NCBI RefSeq assembly: GCF_020404405.1
Contig: NZ_JAIZDA010000029.1
Coordinates: 1 to 46,251 of the forward strand
DNA: 46,251 nucleotides
DNA from: Novosphingobium sp. FKTRR1
Lineage (GTDB): Bacteria > Pseudomonadota > Alphaproteobacteria > Sphingomonadales > Sphingomonadaceae
Reading direction: 5' to 3'
Below, one piece after another: positions 16,670-24,292 of this stretch. The notes under the pieces were generated by a model, which had not been told where the DNA came from, did no database searches, and worked only from the letters and a program-made list of their open reading frames with translations. How positions within the stretch are numbered: position 1 is the first letter of the stretch; each line of letters starts with the position of its first letter. The translations under genes and the position numbers were made by a program.

Positions 16670-17152
16670 TCAGTTGCCTTGCGCGGCTGCGGTAGCGGTC
16701 TGGCCCGGTTTCTTTTCCAGATAGCGGTCGAGCAGCGCCTTGTTGCGCGCGGCTTCGGCCTTCTGCTCGGCCTCGCGCTCGGCCTTGCCGTCATCGTACA
16801 TCTTCTGGGTGTCGAGCCCGGTGGCCGCTCCCACGGTCTTGTACATCTTGCGGATGTTCTCGGCGTGGAATTCTTCCTCGGCCGCCTCGGCGCGGGCTTT
16901 GCGCGTCGCTTCGATGTTACCGGCGATGATCTCGGCATCGCTGCGGTCGGCGCGCCACGACTGGATGTAGATCACCTCGGGCCGACGCGGCATGCCCCGC
17001 CAGCCCTGGTTGATCATCAGCACGAAGATGCCGCCGGTGACGCAGGCCGCCAGAAACAGACCCGTCCAGCGGAATTCTCGCGGCGCACCGAGGAACTGCC
17101 ACAGGTCAAGCACCGCCCGGCGCGGCGACACATCGCGGAAAAAATCCTTCAT
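16670..17152 (-). CDS. Single-pass membrane protein with coiled-coil tail, function unknown
   Basis: Product of 160 residues: a cytoplasmic start MKDFFRDVSPRRAVLDLWQF, one transmembrane segment at about 30-47 (GLFLAACVTGGIFVLMI), and a periplasmic or cytosolic charged region rich in Ala, Glu and Lys (about 75-150) that should be helical, possibly coiled coil. I recognise no catalytic motif. The ribD start codon lies only four bases after its stop, so the two are cotranscribed. Similar proteins near rib genes are familiar in sphingomonads but unnamed. Confidence 0.7.
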   Translation of the reverse strand: MKDFFRDVSPRRAVLDLWQFLGAPREFRWTGLFLAACVTGGIFVLMINQGWRGMPRRPEVIYIQSWRADRSDAEIIAGNIEATRKARAEAAEEEFHAENIRKMYKTVGAATGLDTQKMYDDGKAEREAEQKAEAARNKALLDRYLEKKPGQTATAAAQGN

Positions 17153-17198
17153 GCCGCCTCAGATAGGACGGGCGCGTCGCGAATGCCAGTGGCCATGC

Positions 17199-17963
17199 TT
17201 ACCCGAACGGCTGGTACAAGGTGCGGCCGTGCAGACGCAGCCATTCGTTGGCACCGCTCAGCGAGCCTTCGTAAAGTGCGCCAAGGTGGGCGTGAAAGGC
17301 GGGGCTGTGGTCGAAGTGGGTCATGTGCGCCACTTCGTGCGCCACCACCGAGCGGCGCACCGCGTCGGGCGCCATGATCAGCCGCCAGTTGATGCGGATC
17401 GTGCCGTCAGACGCGCAACTGCCCCACCGTCGTTGCGCCCGGCTGAGCGCAAGGCGCGGTAGCGGCTGGCCCGCCCGCGCGCAGTAATGGGCCAGGTCTT
17501 GCGCGCACAGTCGCAGCGCTTCGGCGGCAAGCCAGCGGTGCAGGCGGCGCTCCAGCCCGTCCGCCGGGCCGCCGATCACGATCTGACCATCGACGATCAC
17601 CGGTCGCCGCGCGGCGCGTTCCTGCCAGATGACGCGGTGCTGCTCGCCGCGATAGAGCACGAGCGCATCGTGCCCGACCGGCTGCGGCGGGGGCAGGCGG
17701 TCAAGCTGCTGCGCCAGCCAGTCGGCACGCGAGCGGGCAAATTCGAGCGCATCGGCCACCCGGGCCCATGCCGGCATCGACACGCGCGCCTCGCTGCCAT
17801 CCGGGGCGAGCCGCAGCGTCAGCCGCCGCGCGTTGCGCAGCCGTCGCACCACCACCGGCAGTTCGCGCCCGGCCACCGCCACCGCCAGCTTGCGCTGTTG
17901 CGGCGGCGCGGCGCGCGCATTGGCCGACTGGCCGCGCACGGCGCGATGAAGCCACGCGATCAC
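17199..17963 (-). CDS. YgjP-like M48-type metallopeptidase domain protein
   Basis: Predicted zinc metallohydrolase of 254 residues of the DUF45/YgjP group. An N-terminal beta-rich part (VVVRRLRNARRLTLRLAPDG, ARVSMP) is followed by RRWGSCASDGTIRINWRL and the zinc motif AHEVAHMTHFDHSPAFH, with HEVAH at residues 209-213 and a downstream His as third ligand. The arrangement is standard for the family; the biological substrate is not known. The start is GTG at 17963, overlapping the upstream gene stop as GTGA. Confidence 0.88.
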   Translation of the reverse strand: MIAWLHRAVRGQSANARAAPPQQRKLAVAVAGRELPVVVRRLRNARRLTLRLAPDGSEARVSMPAWARVADALEFARSRADWLAQQLDRLPPPQPVGHDALVLYRGEQHRVIWQERAARRPVIVDGQIVIGGPADGLERRLHRWLAAEALRLCAQDLAHYCARAGQPLPRLALSRAQRRWGSCASDGTIRINWRLIMAPDAVRRSVVAHEVAHMTHFDHSPAFHAHLGALYEGSLSGANEWLRLHGRTLYQPFG

Positions 17964-18496
17964 CCAGGATTTCCATAGTCTGGGTCGCTGAACGCGCCGT
18001 CGTCATAATCGGCGGCAAGATACTCGGCGCCAAGATACTCGGCAGCAATGTCGGGATCGGGCACGATGTGCTCCTCCAGCGGACCCGCCAGCACTTCGCT
18101 GATCGCCTTGCCCACCACCGAAATGCCGCGCCGGTGCACCTCGTTGCGGTCGCCGCATTCCAGATAGTGCCAATCGGGCAGGGGCTGGCCATCGGCCCGC
18201 AGGCGATAGGCGCACGTCGCGGGCAGCCATGGCACTTGCTCGACCAGCCGGGGCGTCAACCGCAGACAGTCGGGCACCATTGCCTTGCGGTGGCGATAGT
18301 CGGCGCAGCGCGCTGTGGACAAATCGAGCAGGCGGCAGGCGACATTGGTGTGGTGGATGGCGCCGGTCTCGTCATCCTCGAGCTTGTGCAGGCAGCATTT
18401 GCCGCAGCCGTCGCACAGGGCTTCCCATTCGTCGCGGGTAAGCTGTTCGACCGGCTTGTCCCAGAACCGGCGCGAGGCCGGGCCTACCGTACCCAT
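17960..18496 (-). CDS. YcgN-like (UPF0260) cysteine-cluster protein
   Basis: Soluble protein of 178 residues. The hallmark is the cysteine cluster LCDGCGKCCLHKLED near residue 27-40, then CRLLDLSTARCADYRHR and VPDCLRLTP, a layout shared by YcgN and YkgJ-type proteins, which may bind a zinc ion or iron-sulfur centre. The C-terminal 20 residues are acidic with AEYLGAEYLAADYDDG repeats. It overlaps the SCO1 gene by 13 bases at its start and the YgjP-like gene by GTGA at its end. Function is not established. Confidence 0.88.
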   Translation of the reverse strand: MGTVGPASRRFWDKPVEQLTRDEWEALCDGCGKCCLHKLEDDETGAIHHTNVACRLLDLSTARCADYRHRKAMVPDCLRLTPRLVEQVPWLPATCAYRLRADGQPLPDWHYLECGDRNEVHRRGISVVGKAISEVLAGPLEEHIVPDPDIAAEYLGAEYLAADYDDGAFSDPDYGNPG

Positions 18497-19143
18497 TTGG
18501 CCAGTTCCGCCGCCACCGCAGGGCCATTCTGTTCAACCGGCAGCAGCGCAATCGGCTTGCCATCGGGGCCCATCAGATAGGCCGCGCGGCTGTGGTCCAT
18601 CAGATAGGCACCGTTTGCCGCCTTGTTTCCGGCCGCGTCCTCGTCGTGCTTCTTGTAATAGACGGCATAGGCCTTGGCCACCGCGGCGACTTGTTCGGGG
18701 GTTCCGGTCAGCCCGACCAGTTCCCTGCCGAAATTGGCGGTGAACTGGCCGACCGCCTGCGGGGTGTCGCGCGCCGGATCGATCGAGATGAACACCGGCA
18801 CGACCTTTGCCGCCAGATCGGCATGGGCTTTGGCAAAGGCGTGGTAGCCCTGCATCAGGTGCTGCACGTCAAGCGGGCAGACATCGGGACAATACGTATA
18901 GCCGAAATAGAACACCCGATATTTGCCCGCGAAGCTGGCCTCGGTCACGGTCTTGCCGGTCTGGTCGGTCAGGGTGAACGGGCCGCCGATGGCCGCGCCT
19001 TCCAGCGGTGCGGGCAGCGTTGCCGTCCCCGATGAGCAGGCGGACAGCAACATGCTGGCGGCAAGGACGGGGGCAACAGCAAGCGCGGTTGCAATGACGG
19101 CGTGGCGAACGGTGCTGAAGGGGTGCATGGCGCTGCGGTTCAT
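18484..19143 (-). CDS. SCO1/SenC family copper-binding lipoprotein
   Basis: Membrane-anchored thioredoxin-fold protein that delivers copper to the CuA site of cytochrome c oxidase or works in thiol redox. The 219 residues start with a lipoprotein signal (lipobox LLSAC, Cys36). The copper motif is YTYCPDVCP (Cys85 and Cys89) and the third ligand is His184 in YLMDHSRAAYL. PVFISIDPARDTP is typical. No cox genes are in the window. It is the first gene of the long minus-strand run and is divergent from the ankyrin gene across 76 bases, which must hold both promoters. Confidence 0.92.
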   Translation of the reverse strand: MNRSAMHPFSTVRHAVIATALAVAPVLAASMLLSACSSGTATLPAPLEGAAIGGPFTLTDQTGKTVTEASFAGKYRVFYFGYTYCPDVCPLDVQHLMQGYHAFAKAHADLAAKVVPVFISIDPARDTPQAVGQFTANFGRELVGLTGTPEQVAAVAKAYAVYYKKHDEDAAGNKAANGAYLMDHSRAAYLMGPDGKPIALLPVEQNGPAVAAELAKWVR

Positions 19144-19219
19144 GCTCTGCTAACCCGCAGGTTGCAAGGCCCGAGTCCGGTGGCGCGGCACGTCTGTCCA
19201 CCACGGAACGACCCGGAAC

Positions 19220-19879
19220 ATGAGGGAATACAACGTGATCACACAGCGACACGCAGGATTCGGTGCGATTGCCAAAGCAATTGTGCTGACGCTGGCAGTC
19301 CCGGGCTCGTTCGCGCTGACGGCTCCGGCGATGGCGCAGTTCTCGCAAAGCTACAAGTTTCTGGAATCGGTCAAGAAGAAGGAAGGCGACGCGGTGATCA
19401 CCGCGCTCAACGTGCCCGGAACGCAGATCGTCAACACCCGCGACGTCAGCACCGGCGAAAGCGCGCTGCACATCGTCACCGCCCGCCGCGATCTGACGTG
19501 GATGCAGTTCCTCGTGTCGCGCGGGGCCAACCCCAACATCCGCAACAATCAGGGCACCACGCCGCTGCAACTGGCAGCAGGGCTCGGTTTTGTCGAAGGC
19601 GTCGAATACCTGATCACCGCAGGCGCGCGGGTCGATGAATCCGACAACACCGGCGAAACCCCGCTGATCGGTGCAGTCCACCGCCGCGATCTGGGGCTGG
19701 TGCGCACCTTGCTGAAGGCCGGGGCCAACCCCGATCGCCCCGACAATTCGGGCCGTTCCGCCTATGATTACGCCGCGCTTGAAGGCAAGGACAGCCCGGT
19801 GCTGGGTGAGCTTGAAACCGCGCGCAAAAGCCGCGCGGCCAAGGGCGATTCCAAAAAGACCTACGGCCCCTCGTTCTGA
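19220..19879 (+). CDS. Secreted ankyrin-repeat protein
   Basis: Periplasmic or exported protein of 219 residues. A signal peptide of about 40 residues ends TAPAMAQ. Then follow about four ankyrin repeats between residues 75 and 190, with clear units such as GESALHIVTARRDLTWMQFL, GTTPLQLAAGLGFVEGVEYL and GETPLIGAVHRRDLGLVRTL. The tail is basic (KSRAAKGDSKK). ATG at 19220 is used, but GTG at 19235 is well placed behind GAGGGA and would give a tidier signal peptide. Ankyrin proteins bind other proteins; the partner is unknown. The COQ9 gene follows 36 bases later. Confidence 0.85.
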   Translation: MREYNVITQRHAGFGAIAKAIVLTLAVPGSFALTAPAMAQFSQSYKFLESVKKKEGDAVITALNVPGTQIVNTRDVSTGESALHIVTARRDLTWMQFLVSRGANPNIRNNQGTTPLQLAAGLGFVEGVEYLITAGARVDESDNTGETPLIGAVHRRDLGLVRTLLKAGANPDRPDNSGRSAYDYAALEGKDSPVLGELETARKSRAAKGDSKKTYGPSF

Positions 19880-19915
19880 ACCCCATCCGCACCCTATCCG
19901 CGCAAGGCACGATCG

Positions 19916-20617
19916 ATGACCAGCACTCCCGCTTCCGCCACACCGGGTCCGGACGACCGCACGCTTGAAGAACTGCGCCTCGATCTGGCGCCTGCCGTGG
20001 CCGAAGCGGCGGTGTTCGACGGCTGGAGCGAACTTGCCATCGAGAATGCGGCGTGGGCCGAAGGGGTCGATCCGGCCGTCGCGCGCTTCGCCTTTGCCGA
20101 AGGGCACGGCAAGCCGACCGCGATGGCGATGATCACCGCGTGGATCGCGCGGATCGACCGCGACATGGCCGCCGAACTGACCGCTGAGCGCGTCGGCAAC
20201 CTGCCGATCCGTGAGCGTATCCGCACGCTGGTGCAGTTCCGGCTCGATGCTGCGGCCGGGCGCGAGGAAGCGCTGCGTCGCGCGCAGATCGAACTGGCCA
20301 AGCCGCAGAACCTTGCTGCCGCGCTGCGCCTGTCATGGTCGAGCGCCGATCTGATGTGGCGGCTGGCTGGCGACACCGCGACCGATTTCAACCACTACAC
20401 CAAGCGCACGACGCTGGCTGCGCTCTATGCCGCGACGCTGGCGGTCTATGCCGAGGACCGCAGCGAGGACCATGCCGAAGCCCGCGCGTTCCTTGCCCGC
20501 CGCATCGAGGGGGTGATGCGCTTTGAAAAGGCCAAGGCCAAGTTCCTGCGCAAGCCCAGCGATGAACGCTTCAGTGTGACCCGGCTGCTCGGCCGTCTGC
20601 GCTATCCGGCCACCTGA
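19916..20617 (+). CDS. COQ9 family protein
   Basis: Soluble helical protein of 233 residues, homologous to the mitochondrial ubiquinone-biosynthesis lipid-binding protein COQ9. Diagnostic parts are LAPAVAEAAVFDGWSELAIENAA, the central RIRTLVQFRLDA, and SSADLMWRLAGDTATDFNHYTKRTTLAALYAATL, a highly conserved stretch. In many alphaproteobacteria the gene lies divergent from rpsU; here rpsU is 15 kb away. The ATG at 19916 is preceded by AAGG. It probably supports ubiquinone synthesis; that is family inference. Confidence 0.9.
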   Translation: MTSTPASATPGPDDRTLEELRLDLAPAVAEAAVFDGWSELAIENAAWAEGVDPAVARFAFAEGHGKPTAMAMITAWIARIDRDMAAELTAERVGNLPIRERIRTLVQFRLDAAAGREEALRRAQIELAKPQNLAAALRLSWSSADLMWRLAGDTATDFNHYTKRTTLAALYAATLAVYAEDRSEDHAEARAFLARRIEGVMRFEKAKAKFLRKPSDERFSVTRLLGRLRYPAT

Positions 20618-20645
20618 TCCTTCATCCGATCCGGGCGCCCATGGT

Positions 20646-20659
20646 TTGATCTGCGTCAA
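20646..20659. promoter_or_regulatory. FNR/FnrL-type box upstream of feoAB
   Basis: TTGAT-CTGC-GTCAA matches the FNR consensus TTGAT-N4-ATCAA at nine of ten positions. It lies 50 bases before the feoA start in the 92-base gap after the COQ9 gene. Oxygen-responsive activation of ferrous-iron uptake fits the biology. The site is seen directly; regulator binding is inferred. Confidence 0.7.
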
Positions 20660-20662
20660 GTA

Positions 20663-20679
20663 TTGCGAATGACTTGCAA
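20663..20679. promoter_or_regulatory. Imperfect palindrome, possible iron-responsive operator
   Basis: TTGCGAATGACTTGCAA is a partial palindrome (TTGC...GCAA) three bases after the FNR box and AT-rich for this genome. Its position suggests a Fur-type operator or the core promoter of feoAB. The match to any consensus is weak. Confidence 0.3.
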
Positions 20680-20709
20680 AGGCGCTGGGCCTGTGGCAGC
20701 GCCCTTACC

Positions 20710-20967
20710 GTGACGTTGGACGAACTCCCGCTTGGCACTCCCGCCCGCATCGATTCGGTCGATTGGGACGCGCTGGTGCCCGAAGAGGCGCAACGCCTTC
20801 AGGCGTTGGGGCTCGACACTGGCGCGCGTATCGCGGTGGCTTATCGCGGGGTGTTCTTCACGCGCGATCCGCTGGCGATCGAGATCGGGCGGATGACGGT
20901 GGCGCTGCGCCGCGTCCACGCCCGCGCCATTCAGGTCGAGCCGCTGGTGCAGGACGCCGTGGCATGA
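20710..20967 (+). CDS. feoA: Ferrous iron transport protein FeoA
   Basis: Small SH3-fold partner of FeoB, 85 residues. It shows the family pattern LDELPLGTPARI, EEAQRLQALGLDTGARIAV, and DPLAIEIGRMTVALRR. The GTG at 20710 is chosen because it places the canonical TLDELPLG at the N terminus; a TTG at 20674 would add 12 residues unlike the family. No strong ribosome site is visible. Its stop overlaps the feoB start as ATGA. Confidence 0.9.
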   Translation: MTLDELPLGTPARIDSVDWDALVPEEAQRLQALGLDTGARIAVAYRGVFFTRDPLAIEIGRMTVALRRVHARAIQVEPLVQDAVA

Positions 20968-22823
20968 GCCGCCGGGCTTGCGTTGCCGCGCTGGTCGGCA
21001 ATCCCAACGCGGGCAAAAGCGCGCTGTTCAACGCGCTGACCGGCGCGCGCCAGAAAATCGCGAACTATCCGGGCGTTACCGTCGAGCGCAAGGCCGGGCG
21101 GATGATCCTGCCCAGTGGCGAGCCAGTGGAACTGGTCGATCTGCCCGGCTCCTATGGGCTTGACGCGACCAGCCCGGACGAGGCGGTCACCCGCCGGGTA
21201 ATCATGGGCGAACAGCCGGGTCAGGTGCAGCCCGACGTGCTGGTGATCGTGCTCGATTCGTCGAACCTCGAACAGCATCTGGTGTTCGCGCAGGAAGTGC
21301 TGGCGCTGGGGCGGCCGTGCGTGGTCGCGCTCAACATGGTCGATCTGGCCGAACGCGACGGGCTGGTGCTCGATCCTACCGCGCTGTCGGCTGAACTTGG
21401 CGTCCCGGTGATCCCGACGGTGGCGGTGCGTCGCCGCGGGCTGACCGAACTGGCCGAAGCGGTGGCGGTGGCGCGCGACACCGTGCAGGCCGACGCCACG
21501 CTGCATCCGCGTGCCTATCTCACCTTGCCCGAACGGCGGATGCTGGCGCACGAGATGGCGCGCGGCGCGATCCTGTCCGAAACCACCCGCCACCGCATCC
21601 ACGCGCGGATGGACAAAGTGCTGCTGCATCCGTTCGCCGGGCCGCCGATCCTGTTCGCGCTGCTGTTCGTGGTGTTCCAGGCGGTGTTCAGTTGGGCCAA
21701 GCCGTTTCAGGACGGGCTCGATGCGCTGTTTTCCGATTTCGGCGCCGCGGTCCACGCCGCGCTGCCGCCTTCGCTGGCGCGCGACCTGTTGACCGACGGG
21801 ATCATCGCCGGGGTCGGGGCGGTCGTGGTGTTCCTGCCGCAGATCCTGACGCTGTTCTTCTTCATTCTGGTGATGGAGGCGACCGGCTACATGGCGCGCG
21901 CCGCCTTCCTGATGGACCGAATGATGGCTGGCGTCGGGCTTTCCGGCCGCAGCTTCATCCCGCTGCTGTCGAGCTTTGCCTGCGCCATTCCGGGTATCAT
22001 GGCCACGCGCAGCATCACCGATCCCAAGGACCGGCTGACCACGATCCTGATCGCGCCGTTGATGACCTGTTCGGCGCGACTGCCGGTCTATGCGGTGATC
22101 ATCGCCGCGTTCATCCCCAACCGGCAGGTGCTGCCCGGCATCGGCCTGCAAGGGCTGGTGCTGTTCGGGCTCTACGTCGCCGGAATCGTCGGCGCGATGG
22201 CGGTGGCGCTGATCCTGCGCCGCTCGGTGACCAAGGGCGCGGCCAGCGGCTTCATCATGGAGCTGCCCAAGTACCAATTGCCCACGGTCAAGGATCTGGC
22301 GCTGGGCCTGTGGCAGCGCGCATGGATCTTCCTGCGCCGCGCGGGCACGATGATCTTCACCGTCACCGTGGTGCTGTGGCTGCTGCTCAATTTCCCGCGC
22401 GCGGAAGCCGGCCGCGATCAGGTTGACGCCTCGATCGCCGGGCATGTCGCCAACGGCCTTGCGGTGGTGATCGAACCCATCGGCTTCAACCGCGACATCG
22501 CGCTGGCGCTGATCCCGGCGATGGCCGCGCGTGAGGTCGCGGTCAGCGCGCTCGCCACGACTTACGCCGTGGGCAGCACCGACGAGACCGCGCAGGAACA
22601 GGGCCTGACCGCGCAGTTGAAGGCGCACTGGAGCCTGCCGACCGCGCTGGCGTTCCTGGCCTGGTTCGTGTTCGCGCCGCAGTGCATGTCGACCATCGCG
22701 GTCACCCGGCGAGAGACCAACGGCTGGAAGTGGCCGGCGTTCATGCTCGGCTACATGTTTGCGCTGGCTTATGCCTTTGCCGGGCTGACCTACTGGACGG
22801 CGGTGGCGCTCGGTTTGGGATAA
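20964..22823 (+). CDS. feoB: Ferrous iron transporter FeoB
   Basis: Inner-membrane Fe(II) transporter with a cytoplasmic GTPase domain, 619 residues. G1 is GNPNAGKS (residues 12-19), G2/switch ANYPGVTVERKAG, G3 DLPGSYGLD, G4 NMVD. The membrane part has two Gate motifs, including FIPLLSSFACAIPGIMATRSI and LIPAMAAREVAVSALATTY, with the conserved Cys in the first. It is shorter than E. coli FeoB (773) chiefly through a shorter GTPase-spacer and C terminus, as is common in alphaproteobacteria. The start at 20964 overlaps feoA. No feoC follows. Confidence 0.96.
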   Translation: MSRRACVAALVGNPNAGKSALFNALTGARQKIANYPGVTVERKAGRMILPSGEPVELVDLPGSYGLDATSPDEAVTRRVIMGEQPGQVQPDVLVIVLDSSNLEQHLVFAQEVLALGRPCVVALNMVDLAERDGLVLDPTALSAELGVPVIPTVAVRRRGLTELAEAVAVARDTVQADATLHPRAYLTLPERRMLAHEMARGAILSETTRHRIHARMDKVLLHPFAGPPILFALLFVVFQAVFSWAKPFQDGLDALFSDFGAAVHAALPPSLARDLLTDGIIAGVGAVVVFLPQILTLFFFILVMEATGYMARAAFLMDRMMAGVGLSGRSFIPLLSSFACAIPGIMATRSITDPKDRLTTILIAPLMTCSARLPVYAVIIAAFIPNRQVLPGIGLQGLVLFGLYVAGIVGAMAVALILRRSVTKGAASGFIMELPKYQLPTVKDLALGLWQRAWIFLRRAGTMIFTVTVVLWLLLNFPRAEAGRDQVDASIAGHVANGLAVVIEPIGFNRDIALALIPAMAAREVAVSALATTYAVGSTDETAQEQGLTAQLKAHWSLPTALAFLAWFVFAPQCMSTIAVTRRETNGWKWPAFMLGYMFALAYAFAGLTYWTAVALGLG

Positions 22824-22895
22824 GTCGTGCGCGCGGCTTGAGGTCGCTGGCCGCGCCGCTTACCGACTATGCCAATTCAGTCAGGGAACGATTCG

Positions 22896-23459
22896 ATGGC
22901 AGGCAGCGTCAACAAGGTGATCATCGTCGGCAACCTTGGGCAGGATCCCGAGGTCAAGAGCTTCCAGAACGGTGGCCGCATCGCCAACTTGCGCATCGCC
23001 ACCTCGGAAAGCTGGAAGGACAAGGCCACCGGCGAGCGCAAGGAGCGCACCGAATGGCACAGCGTCGTGCTCCAGTCCGACGGTCTGGTCGGTGTGGCCG
23101 AGCGCTTCCTGAAAAAGGGCAGCAAGGTTTACATCGAAGGCCAGTTGCGCACCCGCAAGTGGCAGGACCAATCGGGCAACGACCGCTACACCACCGAAAT
23201 CTCGGTCGGCATCAACGGCAACCTGACGATGCTCGACGGGCCGCAGGGCGGCGGCGCGGGTGGTGAAGGGCGCAGCGGCGGCGGCGGCTTTGGCGGCGGT
23301 GGCCGCTCGGGCGGCGGCGGCGGCGGCTGGAACGAAGGCGGCGCCGGTGGTGGTGGCCGTGGCGGTGCGGGCGGTGGCTGGAACCAGGGCGGCGGCGGCG
23401 CGCCTGCTGGCGGCGGTGGCGGCTATGCCGACGATCTGGACGACGATATCCCGTTCTGA
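22896..23459 (+). CDS. ssb: Single-stranded DNA-binding protein
   Basis: Tetrameric ssDNA-binding protein for replication and repair, 187 residues. The OB fold spans about 1-112 (SVNKVIIVGNLGQDPEVK, TEWHSVVLQSDGLV, KVYIEGQLRTRKWQDQSG). A Gly-rich linker of about 60 residues with few other residue types follows, and the conserved acidic tip ends DDDIPF, the docking peptide for partner proteins. The ATG at 22896 has AGGGAACG upstream; an ATG 27 bases earlier would add residues absent in the family. It is 72 bases after feoB. Confidence 0.96.
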   Translation: MAGSVNKVIIVGNLGQDPEVKSFQNGGRIANLRIATSESWKDKATGERKERTEWHSVVLQSDGLVGVAERFLKKGSKVYIEGQLRTRKWQDQSGNDRYTTEISVGINGNLTMLDGPQGGGAGGEGRSGGGGFGGGGRSGGGGGGWNEGGAGGGGRGGAGGGWNQGGGGAPAGGGGGYADDLDDDIPF

Positions 23460-23483
23460 TCGACCCTTTTTTCAACGAATTGC

Positions 23484-23511
23484 GCTCCTCCCCCGACAAG
23501 GGTGGAGGAGC
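23484..23511. terminator. Bidirectional terminator-like palindrome between ssb and queE
   Basis: GCTCCTCC (23484-23491) pairs with GGAGGAGC (23504-23511), extended inward by CCC/GGG with one bulge. It lies in the 58-base gap between convergent genes; TTTTTT occurs just upstream at about 23466. It shares the CTCCTCCCCCG core with the palindrome inside valS. Confidence 0.6.
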
Positions 23512-23517
23512 AGACTC

Positions 23518-24261
23518 TCACGTCCCGCGCGTGTCGCCATACAAGTGGATGTGCAGCCGGTCGGTGAAGCGCCAGCCGCGATCGAGCGCGGCGGCCGACA
23601 GCCAGCGCGACCGATCGCGCAAAGTGGCGCTGGCGGTGCCCTCGGGCATCACGAACAGCCGCTCGGCCACGATGTCATGGGCCCGTTGCAAGGCCTCGAC
23701 TTCGGCCAGATCGTCCTCGCTGGCGATCACGAACTTGAAGTAGGCGCGTGGGTCGGCGGCCCACGCGGACAGCCGTTCGGGGATCAGCGCTAACTCGGCC
23801 GGATTGCCCGAATGCGCCAGCTTGGGGCTGACGTTGTACTGGTCGATCAGCGGGTCGAGCGCGGCATGCGGCGCCACGGTGCCATTGGTCTCCACCTCGA
23901 CATGCAGGCCGGGTTTGCCCGTGCGCAAGGCCGCCAGCATCCGCGCCAGCGCCGCGCCCTGCAACAGCGGCTCACCCCCGGTGATCACCAGCCGGTCCTC
24001 GGCATAGTCCGCCAGCCGCGCGGCAAGCTCAGCCTCGTCCACGCTCACCTGATTGGCACTGCGGGCAAAGTAAAGGTCATCGCGGTGCGCGCGGTTGTCG
24101 CCCTCGAACCGCCAGGTGTAGGCGGTGTCGCACCACTGGCACGCCAGATTGCAGCGCGACAGCCGCACGAACAGGCTCGGCCGCCCGATCGACGGCCCTT
24201 CGCCCTGCAACGAGGCGAAGACTTCCGCCTCGCCCGGCGTGGTGGTGGCCAAAGTCAGCAT
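23518..24261 (-). CDS. queE: 7-carboxy-7-deazaguanine synthase QueE
   Basis: Radical SAM enzyme that forms 7-carboxy-7-deazaguanine for queuosine synthesis. In 247 residues the start EVFASLQGEGPSIGRPSLFVRL is diagnostic, followed by the iron-sulfur motif CNLACQWC (Cys37, Cys41, Cys44). VITGGEPLLQ is the SAM-binding GGE segment, and VEVETNGT and QYNVSPKL follow. The ATG at 24261 is chosen because the protein then begins shortly before the conserved motif; it lies 31 bases after the valS stop. Other que genes are not in the window. Confidence 0.94.
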   Translation of the reverse strand: MLTLATTTPGEAEVFASLQGEGPSIGRPSLFVRLSRCNLACQWCDTAYTWRFEGDNRAHRDDLYFARSANQVSVDEAELAARLADYAEDRLVITGGEPLLQGAALARMLAALRTGKPGLHVEVETNGTVAPHAALDPLIDQYNVSPKLAHSGNPAELALIPERLSAWAADPRAYFKFVIASEDDLAEVEALQRAHDIVAERLFVMPEGTASATLRDRSRWLSAAALDRGWRFTDRLHIHLYGDTRGT

Positions 24262-24292
24262 GGGGGCGTCACCATCGCCGCGCTTTGGCCGT

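Noticed and set aside
15720..17198. FMN riboswitch upstream of the rib genes
   Set aside because: Gaps around ribD and ribE are 4-46 bases and contain none of the conserved RFN segments.
18869..20107. Minus-strand open frame across the SCO1 upstream region and ankyrin gene
   Set aside because: It runs antisense to two well-supported genes and shares the SCO1 region only out of frame.
20931..22628. Minus-strand open frame opposite feoB
   Set aside because: His/Arg/Gln-rich nonsense translation; feoB has all GTPase and gate motifs.
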